This document shows positions 1-8,748 of a DNA stretch of 64,000 nt, piece by piece. This stretch comes from Tritrichomonas foetus (Eukaryota; Parabasalia; Tritrichomonadida; Tritrichomonadidae). The stretch covers positions 31,733 to 95,732 of the forward strand of contig MLAK01000186.1 in the NCBI GenBank assembly GCA_001839685.1, given 5' to 3'. Below the pieces are notes generated by a model. That model saw only the letters and a list, made by a program, of their open reading frames with translations, was not told where the DNA came from and ran no database searches. The translations under genes were made by a program, and so were the position numbers. Within the stretch, counting starts at the first letter, position 1. The number at the start of each line of letters is the position of its first letter.

Positions 1-1541
1 TGTTCAATTTCCACTTGGTTAGTTGCGATAGGTGACAAAAATGACATTTCTTTTGAAACGAATTGAAGAAGTGGTGTTTTATGTAATAAATGATATAAAG
101 ATTCACCACATTTACAACCAAGCTCTTTCCAAATTAGTTCATCATATAAAACACCAGCACGTGGTCCAGTTGAAATTCCACCAAATGAACTTTCGACTGT
201 AAAGCTTTGAATGATATTAAATTCTTTTCTCATGACAATTCGAGAAGCTGATTTTCGCTCTTTCGGGAAAGAAAAGACACAATTTCCCCAAGAAAATGCA
301 TTAGTTAAATATGAAACCATTCTAGGAAAAAGTTTTTCCTTATCTTTTAACTCAGGCATATCATCATTCGGACAACCATAAGCAAAAGTACCATGTAATC
401 CGGAATGACCATGAAAATCAACGTAAGCTTTAATTGTATGCTCTTTTTGAATTCTCCCAATTAGTTCTTTAATAGCACAAACAACAGGATGTAAAGAAGG
501 TTCTGGATTCATCCATACGCGGTTTAAATCAACACCACCAAGTCCAGTTCGATAGAGGCCTTCAACAACGCCATCAATATTGACCATTGGCACGATTTTG
601 AAGATATTCGATTCAAGAAGATAAGTTGCAGCAGGATGAGAAGAAACAAGGAAATCAATTAGTCCATGAATGACATAACTCCCATTTGATTCTCCTGGAT
701 GAATTCTAGCTGTTAAAAAAACACAATCTCGTTTAGATTCAGGAATGTGTGAAACTGAACTTGTAATTGTAAGAAGTGGACAATCTCTGCCACCTAAAGT
801 TGTACAAAGTGTTGATGATGTAACATTACAAGTTTTGCTTTTTTTCCAATTTATTATTGATGTTTTTAATTGTGTGTAAGTATAAGGAAGTGCATAACAT
901 AAATAAACTTTATCATCATCATAAGGAAATTTCATTTGAAATTGGAGTGTTGACCGTTTAGTCTTCGATTTTTTGGCTGTAACTCCATAGGCATAGTTTG
1001 AGCCACCTCGTGACCAAGAAATTCCATTTTTCTCTGCTTGCTTGACGCTATACCAGAATACTTTTGAGCCACTTTTATAAACACCTGAATTTTTATGAAA
1101 ACCTGAAATATAAAATTGATATTTGATATCTTTTTTCACATTTGACATCTCAAAGTAGAACCATTGGCAGCTTCCGGAATTATTGTGGTCGTATTCTAAA
1201 ATAAGATGGTATGTATCGGCTGAGAGTTGGAAAGCGAACATTAAGTTTCCAGATTCAAATTTCGAATCGAATCTTGGAACTCTGTCATTACTGTCTTCTG
1301 GTGGGCCAAGACAACACGATGGATCTCGCAGGCTATATATTAGTGTGCCTGCGTCCCAAAGTTCGTCAGGCCAGCGAATTCGTTTTGGTATTGGCGCAAA
1401 TGTCGCGGGAGTTGGATTTGGAAATCCGGGATGGGATATAGATCGGTCATTCTTAAGTGATGGCTCGCTCGAAAACTCAATTGGTTCATCATCTGCTGAG
1501 CTATCACTTGATGATGACATTGAACAGATTTCACATAACAT
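1..1541 (-). CDS. cytosolic carboxypeptidase (M14 family, CCP/AGBL-like), 3' end beyond window
   Basis: This zinc carboxypeptidase of the Nna1/CCP type is expected to remove glutamates from tubulin tails or other polyglutamylated proteins in the cytosol. About 513 codons are visible. The start is the ATG at 1541-1539, with an in-frame TAG eight codons upstream. An acidic, Ser-rich leader is followed by the CCP N-terminal beta domain (about residues 50-240). The carboxypeptidase domain shows HPGES (zinc ligands His281 and Glu284), DLNRVW (338-343), the third zinc ligand in HGHSG (His377), and the catalytic-acid motif VESSFGG (Glu450). All key residues are present, so only the extreme C-terminus is missing. 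It is divergent from the gene at 1871, with 329 bp between them. The family is confident; the substrate is inferred. Confidence 0.92.
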   Translation of the reverse strand, partial: MLCEICSMSSSSDSSADDEPIEFSSEPSLKNDRSISHPGFPNPTPATFAPIPKRIRWPDELWDAGTLIYSLRDPSCCLGPPEDSNDRVPRFDSKFESGNLMFAFQLSADTYHLILEYDHNNSGSCQWFYFEMSNVKKDIKYQFYISGFHKNSGVYKSGSKVFWYSVKQAEKNGISWSRGGSNYAYGVTAKKSKTKRSTLQFQMKFPYDDDKVYLCYALPYTYTQLKTSIINWKKSKTCNVTSSTLCTTLGGRDCPLLTITSSVSHIPESKRDCVFLTARIHPGESNGSYVIHGLIDFLVSSHPAATYLLESNIFKIVPMVNIDGVVEGLYRTGLGGVDLNRVWMNPEPSLHPVVCAIKELIGRIQKEHTIKAYVDFHGHSGLHGTFAYGCPNDDMPELKDKEKLFPRMVSYLTNAFSWGNCVFSFPKERKSASRIVMRKEFNIIQSFTVESSFGGISTGPRAGVLYDELIWKELGCKCGESLYHLLHKTPLLQFVSKEMSFLSPIATNQVEIE

Positions 1542-1870
1542 GTCTATTTCAAACGTACTTCTATCCTAAAGATCATCAGCTTTTTGAATGAATAGAGAAT
1601 TTTGATATGTGATGAAAGAGGACGCTAAATCAGTATTATGTAATTTGATAATTCCAGTATATCATGCTATTGGTTGTTTTATTGCTGGTGTTTGACTCAT
1701 CTATTCGATGGAATTGATTGTTTTTTTGGTTGGTGGGAAATTCACGATATTTTTCAAATCAGTTTGACCTTTAACCGCACATATATTTCTATGAGGTGAT
1801 CAAAAAGTTCAAACTTTAAACTTTGAAATTCTCATCGTTTTAAACGGTCTCTCAATAATGTAAAAAGTTT
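1542..1870. other. divergent intergenic region
   Basis: This 329-bp A+T-rich stretch separates two divergent genes and should hold both promoters. Near the right gene there is an AAACGGT (Myb-site-like) sequence around 1841, and AAAAAGTTT directly abuts the ATG. No ORF of note is seen. Confidence 0.4.
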
Positions 1871-3223
1871 ATGTCATCGCAACCTTTATTTGCTCATGTA
1901 ACAATAAATATTCCTCGAATATGCAAGACAATGTACATGAAAGTCCGACACGATGAGCGAATTTTTGATTTAATTTACCGAGTTATTAACAGCACCGGAT
2001 TAAAAGAGACAAATTCGTATCGACTTTTTGGTTCTTCGGAAAATTTTGTCCAAATACCGTCAGAGGAACTATGTTCGTGCCTTTTCTTTACCTCCTACGA
2101 CACTCTTTACCTTCTTACTAAAGAACCGCGTGTTATATCTGTTATATATGAAAATCGAAAATCAACAATCGCTTTCGACAATGACGCAGAATCATCAGAG
2201 CTTGTCACGCATGCCATCAGATGTCTCGGACTCCCTCTTGATGAGATGATTTTCGTTTTATTCGATCCAATCAAAAATGTTGTTTATCCGCTCGATATTC
2301 CAGTCCAAACCGATTTTTTAGTATTACGGCCTTTTACAAGTATCACTTCTCAGTTTTTGTTCAATCCGTCGGCATGTAATATTGAGGCTTCATCATCGTC
2401 ATTTCATATTCTTACATTCAGTAAACAAATTTTGTCTCCACTTTTAAAAAGCCTTCTCTTAAAGATCCACACGCATATTAAGCGAGATAAAGCGGAAACT
2501 TTTACTTTATGTGAACTTTCACAAACCAAAGTCGAAGAAATATTCCAAAATTATTCGAAGGAAGACATTTTGGACGATTTGTCAGACGAAGAAGATATTT
2601 CATTATTATTCTTTATTCTTTCAATGCACAGAAAGTCATACATTCCAATAGAAATTCATAAAATGATTGCTGCTTTCATGCATTCAAAAAATGACACAGA
2701 AAAATATAATTTTTTATATGTAGTTATTTCATTAATTCCACTCTGTTCACAATGTTTGATAATAGAGTTATGTAATTGCTTCCATCTGATGTATTCAAAC
2801 ACTGATTTGATTCAAATCTTAGCAAAAATCATATTTCCAAATTCCCAGAACCAAAAATCAGAAGAAAGTTTTATTACATTCTTGTTGCTTTTCCATCAGT
2901 GGGTTCTTCGGCTTCCAAAGTCAAATAAAAAGCTCAAACTCTATCATAAAAAACTCGTAATAATTGAAGATGTTAATCCCAAAGTAGGAAAGTCGATCAG
3001 AGGTGATGTTCAAATCGAAAATGAAGATGAATTGAAAGATTTTGAATTTAATCCAGAAATTATTCCAATTCTGGAAAAATTGATGTGTAAGAAAGATGAT
3101 TTGAAAGAAGATCATGATGTTGCAAAATTCAATGAAATGAATAAAAAACTGGAAAAGATGAGCAAATTAAACTTGAAGAAAAAGCAATTAATTGCAAAAC
3201 TTCAAGAAAAACTTGAAAAATAA
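1871..3223 (+). CDS. RhoGAP-like domain protein with ubiquitin-like N-terminal repeats (tentative)
   Basis: This 450-aa soluble protein has no signal peptide. Residues 1-80 and about 85-155 each look like a small beta-grasp (ubiquitin/RA-like) module. Residues about 180-345 are helical. Their order of hydrophobic helices, with SYIPIEIHKMI followed by LIPLCSQCLIIELCNC and then IFPNS, resembles the RhoGAP fold (LPEPLIP, then N-x-x-LA, then F-x-P). The arginine finger is not obvious. The C-terminal 60 residues are a Lys/Glu coiled coil (MNKKLEKMSKLNLKKKQ). If the RhoGAP reading is right it would regulate Rho/Rac GTPases at the actin cortex, possibly without catalytic activity. The ATG is preceded immediately by AAAAAGTTT. 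The gene is certain; the function is weak. Confidence 0.6.
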   Translation: MSSQPLFAHVTINIPRICKTMYMKVRHDERIFDLIYRVINSTGLKETNSYRLFGSSENFVQIPSEELCSCLFFTSYDTLYLLTKEPRVISVIYENRKSTIAFDNDAESSELVTHAIRCLGLPLDEMIFVLFDPIKNVVYPLDIPVQTDFLVLRPFTSITSQFLFNPSACNIEASSSSFHILTFSKQILSPLLKSLLLKIHTHIKRDKAETFTLCELSQTKVEEIFQNYSKEDILDDLSDEEDISLLFFILSMHRKSYIPIEIHKMIAAFMHSKNDTEKYNFLYVVISLIPLCSQCLIIELCNCFHLMYSNTDLIQILAKIIFPNSQNQKSEESFITFLLLFHQWVLRLPKSNKKLKLYHKKLVIIEDVNPKVGKSIRGDVQIENEDELKDFEFNPEIIPILEKLMCKKDDLKEDHDVAKFNEMNKKLEKMSKLNLKKKQLIAKLQEKLEK

Positions 3224-3828
3224 TGTTTTATATTAAATTATGTATAATATGATACACTTTTAATATTTTTTGACCATGACAGCGTAAATAAAAGATAAGT
3301 GACATTTCATTATTTCGTTATATAAATAATTTTCTGTTTTTGACAGCCACTTGGTTGGTAAATGAGTATTTACATTTATCATTCCAAAATATAACCTTTT
3401 GTTCCGATTAACTTTTTCAAATGCTTATCTATTTTAAACAAATAATGAAATGTCACTTATCATTTATTCACGGAAATAGTTTGAAATGTTAATTTTAGAT
3501 ACTATTTAGGATTGATGCAGAAACGTGGATTATGATTTTGATCATTTTACAAATTATCCCAAAATCATCAATTGATAAACAGTTGGAGTGATATTCTCGA
3601 TTTTGATACATTACTTTCAATAGTATTGTGTTCTTAGAATAAACTTCCAATTATATACATTAAAACTCATTGAATTTATAAAAATTGAGAAAGAGTTGGC
3701 CTTTCATCTAACATATCATCATTCATTGTGAGATTTTGCATTGCATATTTGATACAATTATTCTACTTTTTGAATGCTTTTTAAACGATGCGATTTTGAT
3801 GTGATATCAAAGTGATATCACCTTTATC
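3224..3828. other. intergenic region with inverted repeat
   Basis: This 605-bp non-coding stretch carries the inverted repeat listed separately (3283-3472). The remainder is A+T-rich with no ORF. It separates the RhoGAP-like gene from the NagB fusion gene, both on the plus strand. Confidence 0.4.
3283..3472. repeat. 190-bp snap-back inverted repeat (MITE-like)
   Basis: The arm at 3283-3315 and its reverse complement at 3441-3472 match over about 32 bp with only a few differences. The shared core is GATAAGTGACATTTCATTAT. The spacer is about 125 bp and contains GCCACTTGGTTGGTAA. The outer ends are CGT(A/G)AATAAA. No clear target-site duplication is visible. This could be a miniature inverted-repeat element or a transcribed hairpin. 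Confidence 0.55.
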
Positions 3829-5772
3829 ATGATTCCTTCGTTAATAGCGACAGGAAAAGGAGCCGAGCGCTTCGAAAAAATTCCACTCTCGATTTATTCT
3901 TCGTCACTTGATGCAATAAAATCTGTTGCTAAAGAAATATCAGATTTAATTAGGGAAAAAGAAAAAAAGAAAGAAATATGTGTTTTAGGTCTCGCAACAG
4001 GAGTTTCACCAATTCGACTTTACAATGAATTAGTAAGGCTTCATAAGGAAGAAGGATTATCTTTTAAAAATGTTGTCACTTTCAATCTTGATGAATATTT
4101 GCCAATGGAACGAGAAAGTGAACATTCATATTGGTACTTTATGCATACACATCTTTTTGATCGAATTGATATTCTACCTGAAAATATTAATATTCCTGAT
4201 GGAAGAATTTTAGAAAATTTATAAATTACTGAGTTTTGTAAAAAATATGAACAAAAAATTGATTCATATGGTGGAATTGATCTTCAAATTCTTGGAATTG
4301 GTCGAACTGGTCATATTGGTTTTAATGAACCTGGATCAACATTGACATCACTTACAAGAAAGGTCTTTTTGAATGATTTAACAATGCGTGATGCTTCAGG
4401 TGAGTTCGGTGGACTTGAAAATGTTCCAAAAATGGCAATCACAATGGGTGTTGGAACAATTATGAAAGCAAAGAAAGTTATTTTAATGGCTTGGGGAGAA
4501 AAGAAAGGATCAATTATTGCGAAAACTTTAGAAAGTCCAATCTCTGATCAATGTCCAGCAACTTTCCTTCAAAGGCATCATAATTGCGAATTTGTGATTG
4601 ATGAAGCAGCTGCAAGTGAACTCACACGTACTAAAAAACCATGGCTTGTTTGTAATGATATTAAATGGACTAAACAATTGATTAAAAAAGCAGTGATTAA
4701 TCTCTGTTTCGAAGTGAAGAAACCGATTCTTAAATTAACAAGTAAAGATTATATTGATCATGGATTAATTAATCTTGTAAAACAATACGAAACTGCCAAC
4801 AAAGTAAACATCGAAGTTTTTAATCAAGTTCAGCATACAATCACTGGATGGCCTGGTGGAAAGCCTAATGTTGATGACTTAACACGTCCTGAAAGAAACT
4901 CGCCATTTCCAAAAACAACTCTTGTATTCTCACCACATCCTGATGATGATGTTCTTCATATGGGTGGAACTTTAGCAAGACTTGTTGAACAAGGAAATAA
5001 TGTTCATGTTGTTTATCAAACAACTGGAAATATTGCTGTGACTGATGATTATGTTATCCAAGAACTTGATTTATGCATTAATTTCGCAACTTTAATGAAT
5101 ATTGATGCAGCTAAGCTTGAAGAATTAAAAGAACTAAGACAATTATTTGTAATTAGGCAGCCAGGAGAAGTACACTCTCAAGATATTCTTCAATATAAAA
5201 CATCTGTTCTTGAATCCGAATCTCGTGCAGCTTGCAGATTTTTGAAAATACCTGAAGAAAATATTCATTTCTTAAGAATGCCATTTTATGAAACTGGAAT
5301 GATTCAAAAGAAATCATTATCTAATGAAGATATTGAGAGTGTTGTCAAAATAATGAGAGAGGTGAAACCTCATCAAATCTTTGCTGCTGGTGATTTGGTT
5401 GATCCACATGGAACTCATTACCTCTGTCTTGAAGCTATTGTTCGTGCTCTAAATATTGTTGACCAAGATGATTGGTTTAAGGATTGCTATATTTGGCTCT
5501 ACAGAGGTGCCCAGTATGAGTGGGAGTTGGAAAAAATTGATATGGCAGTTCAGTTAAGTCCATCTGAATTGGATATTAAAAATAAGGCTATTTATCGTCA
5601 TGGATCACAATGTAATTTCCCCGCTTTTCCAGGAGAGTTTCGACAAAATGCTGAGAAAAGAAATCGAAATAATGCAGTACTTTATGATAAACTTGGAATG
5701 GCTGAATATGAAGCAATTGAAGCATTTGCACGGTACCATTTTAAGCATGGCGATTATTTAATCAAACCATAA
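3829..5772 (+). pseudogene. nagB: glucosamine-6-phosphate deaminase / PIG-L (LmbE) deacetylase fusion, interrupted by one in-frame TAA
   Basis: Residues about 1-260 match glucosamine-6-phosphate deaminase: FNLDEYLP, then IGRTGHIGFNEPGS. The C-terminal half is a PIG-L/LmbE zinc deacetylase with HPDDDV (nucleotides about 4936-4953) and DPHGTH (about 5401-5418). The full frame is 647 aa, the size of the NagB-PIG-L proteins of Bacteroidetes, which suggests horizontal acquisition. The reading frame is perfect across the whole length except for one TAA at 4222-4224, between the codons for ILENL and ITEFCKKYE. After it there is no ATG before the region encoding GFNEPGS, so the downstream part is unlikely to be an independent gene with a full deaminase domain. 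This could be a nonsense mutation, a sequencing error or readthrough. A transposon follows nine bases after the final stop. Confidence 0.85.
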
Positions 5773-5783
5773 TTTAAAAAATA

Positions 5784-7913
5784 CCCTATCCTATCTTCAA
5801 TTCGTGTTTTGACAGTGTCAGATTTCCCCCTGAATAAACTATAGAATTTTATTAAAATAAACGATAGAATTATACCCCACAATTTTACAAATAAACTATA
5901 CAATATTCAAAAGTATTCTAAACCTCGTGGTCCAACAGCGATAGATGGATCAAGTACCACGCTTACATGGTGGCCAGAGATTAGAATATTTGGCGGATTT
6001 AGCCTTAGAAAAGTTTGTCAAAAGACGACCATACATTCAATATACGAAAATAGTCAAGAAACTTGAACCTATTTTTTTTCTTATGCAGGTCAAACTTAGG
6101 CATGGTGAATATAGAAGAATATCTAAAACTACAGGTATTCCATATACCACCATCTTAAGTTGGAAAAACAAAATTTTAAAAGATAACAATTGGAGACCGA
6201 ACAAAGTGAATTTTAATATATCAAAAAGAGTATTTACAGATGACGAAGAAATACAATTAATAAATATGATACAAACAGAATATTTAGACAAAAATATTTT
6301 CTTTTCGGATTCAGATTTTAAATATAAAGCATTGAATTATTATTATCAAACATTAAACAAAGGAATTGATGACTCAGAATTTTTGTGTTCCCCGACATTC
6401 ATAGCCGATTTTAAAAAGAGACACGAAATTTCTTTACGTAAGCCTCATTTAAAAAGAAGACCGGATATTTCACAAATTAAAATTAATGAATTTCGTTATA
6501 AAGTCTTGTCAATTATGCAGTTAAATGATAGATCACATATTATAAACATGGATGAGACTTGTTGGCAAGTTGTTAATGCCAATTTCTTTACATGGGCGAA
6601 AAAAGGAAGTCAAACTGTAACTGTTAATATACATGATAACGTAAAAACATCTTTAACGGCAATTGCATCAATTGATGCAAATGGAAAAAAGTTACCTCTC
6701 ATGATTGTAGGTAAAGGTAAAACAGAAAAGTGCCTGACGAAGTTAAACCTTCCATCAGATGTTTGGTCTCATCACAGTGAATCCGGTTGGGCGACAACCG
6801 ACATAATCCTGAAATATTTGGAAAATTTAAGAAAACTTTTTCATGATGGAAAAGAGATTATATTGCTTCTTGATATTTATAAATCACATATTGCAGATGA
6901 GTGCCGCCTATTTGCAGAATCTTTGAAAATTCAACTTGTGTACATTCCGCCTGGTTGTACTGATATTCTTCAGCCTCTCGACATACGAATATTTGGTATA
7001 TTAAAAGGTCGGGCTCGTCGTCTATGGAGAATACATCAGTTGAACAATAACGAGCCATTAAAAAAGGCAGGAGCTGTTAATATTCTTATACAAGCATGGA
7101 ATAGTCTGAGTGAGCATGCAGTCCAATCTTCATGGGGCATTTTTGAAAACATCGAATTTGTAGATGAAGATTTATTTTTTGAAGATATTGATTACGAAGA
7201 ATAATTCAAACAACAAACAAGCAAGCATTATTAAAAACATAACAATTATTTATGAATTCTTAGATTTTTTTTCTTTCATATTTTATTTCTTTTCTTTTGT
7301 TTTTCATTTCATTTCTTTTGTTTTTCATTTCTTTTTCTTTACATAACATAAAACAGAAGGTTTAATATTGAAAATTGTATCATTCAGAAAAATGAAAATG
7401 AATTTCAAAAAAAAAAAAAAAAATCGATTAACTTGTGTTTTCGTATGAGTATATAGGTGTCATGGTTATTATTTTATTTATAATAATTTCTTTCTACTTA
7501 AGTACTTAAATTCCATCCAATAAAGATATAACCTAAAAATTATATCTTCTAAAAACCTACCAAAGGAGTCAAATTGCGATGCTGCTTTGTTTATCGTGAT
7601 TTCATTGCTTAATTAGCTTTTTGATGACTTTTTTAGCATTTTTATTTTTAAATTGTACCGTTTTTTCGAAATTGATATTTGTTGATTTTCGCGTTTTTTA
7701 CCATAAATAAGATATGCTATTGAACATCTTTTTGTAAAGTTATGCTTCAGGTTTCAAGGCGAAGTTCGGATTGTACGAAGGAAAAATGATGTTTTATCGA
7801 AAATATTGCAGATTTTAGAAAAAAAAACGGATAAAAAATAAAATATTCAATTTCGTATCGTCATTTTAAAAAATTTGACACTGTCAAAACACGAATTGAA
7901 GATAGGATAGGGT
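5784..7913 (+). mobile_element. complete pogo/Tigger-type (Tc1/mariner superfamily) DNA transposon
   Basis: Terminal inverted repeats begin CCCTATCCTATCTTCAATTC. Counting the flanking TA, the left copy (5782-5820) and right copy (7877-7915) are identical over 39 bp; a single mismatch is then followed by further matching bases. Each end is flanked by TA, the target duplication expected for this superfamily. The element is 2,130 bp and contains one intact transposase ORF with about 160 bp of 5' and 710 bp of 3' non-coding DNA, the latter with T-rich and A15 runs. The near-perfect ends and open ORF point to recent insertion. The empty site can be read as AATTTAAAAAA-TA-ATGATTC. Confidence 0.95.
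5945..7204 (+). CDS. pogo/Tigger-like transposase (DDE superfamily endonuclease)
   Basis: This 419-aa cut-and-paste transposase lies within the TIR element. The N-terminal region is basic with a helix-turn-helix (YRRISKTTGIPYTTILSWKN, about residues 57-76) that should bind the inverted repeats. The DDE_1 catalytic core shows Asp203 (INMDETCW), Asp310 (LLLDIYKSH, normally LLLDGxxSH) and Asp346 (LQPLDIRIFG), with 35 residues between the second and third acids. IPPGCTDILQPLD is a family hallmark. No stops or frameshifts are seen and the triad is intact, so it is probably active or recently active. The ATG at 5945 is the first in frame, 160 bp inside the left end. Confidence 0.93.
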   Translation: MDQVPRLHGGQRLEYLADLALEKFVKRRPYIQYTKIVKKLEPIFFLMQVKLRHGEYRRISKTTGIPYTTILSWKNKILKDNNWRPNKVNFNISKRVFTDDEEIQLINMIQTEYLDKNIFFSDSDFKYKALNYYYQTLNKGIDDSEFLCSPTFIADFKKRHEISLRKPHLKRRPDISQIKINEFRYKVLSIMQLNDRSHIINMDETCWQVVNANFFTWAKKGSQTVTVNIHDNVKTSLTAIASIDANGKKLPLMIVGKGKTEKCLTKLNLPSDVWSHHSESGWATTDIILKYLENLRKLFHDGKEIILLLDIYKSHIADECRLFAESLKIQLVYIPPGCTDILQPLDIRIFGILKGRARRLWRIHQLNNNEPLKKAGAVNILIQAWNSLSEHAVQSSWGIFENIEFVDEDLFFEDIDYEE

Positions 7914-8748
7914 ATAATGATTCTCATTCCAAATCATTTTTTTTGCCATCTTCTTATATTCACTAATTTAAAAATTTAGTAGATAATTAACAAATTGCTC
8001 TATTCCCATATTCAGATATTTATGTCGAAAATAACAAGTGTGTTTTTGGTTTTAATTGAAAATTGAATACCTATTCAAATTTTTGATAAGAAGTTGTTGC
8101 ATCGAGATTAAATTGCGATTAATGACATTTTTCATTTGATTCAATCTTCGATATCAGGATTTAAAGAGATTTTCGGAAAATCATCGAACATATCTAAAAC
8201 AAAAAATAAAAAAATAAAAAAAAAAAAAAAAAAAAAAGTTTCCTCAATTCAATCCTTTTTCAAAAGTTGAAATTAACTCTTTTGAATTAATTTCTCATGA
8301 TTTTATTTTTCAGATGATTTTATTTCTTCTTATACTCAGAATTTATTTGAAGCTTTAGCACATAGAACCATTTCAAAAAATTATCATTTCCAGCAAAATA
8401 TAAAGTTCATTGTGCAAAAAGACTAAATGCTTGTATTATTGAATATAACGATATTTTATCAGATTTTTATTTCAATATTTCAATCAATTATTTTTTTTCA
8501 TTCGTCATGATGGAATTTTTCTAAATAACTAGTATTGAATTTAAATAATACAATTATCTCAATTTTTAGTGGATTCATTGATTAGACAAAATGCGGACAC
8601 TATTTATCTTTCGCGAATCGAATTAAAATCATATTTCTCAATGATTTACCCAAGAAAAAGCAATTATTATTATTTTCTTACAATTTTCATAATTATATAA
8701 AAATTCAATAAAAGCATTCAAAAAGTTGAGAAAGAATATAAGAGCGAA
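7914..8748. other. intergenic region, A+T-rich
   Basis: About 835 bp lie between the transposon and the cyclase gene, with an A-rich run near 8204-8238. No coding signal was seen. The last 30 bp before the cyclase ATG contain TTCAAAAAGTTGAG (about 8719-8732), an AAAAAGTT element seen upstream of several genes here. Confidence 0.4.

Noticed and set aside
1183..1569. 128-codon plus-strand ORF (MWSYSKIRWYV...)
   Set aside because: It is antisense to the carboxypeptidase N-terminal domain, whose motifs fix the minus-strand frame.
4342..5772. Independent PIG-L gene starting at 4342
   Set aside because: Position 4342 is TTG in the middle of the deaminase domain. The frame is continuous with 3829-4224 apart from the TAA.
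7164..7346. 60-codon Phe/Ser-rich ORF
   Set aside because: It overlaps the transposase 3' end and is T-rich simple sequence inside the transposon.
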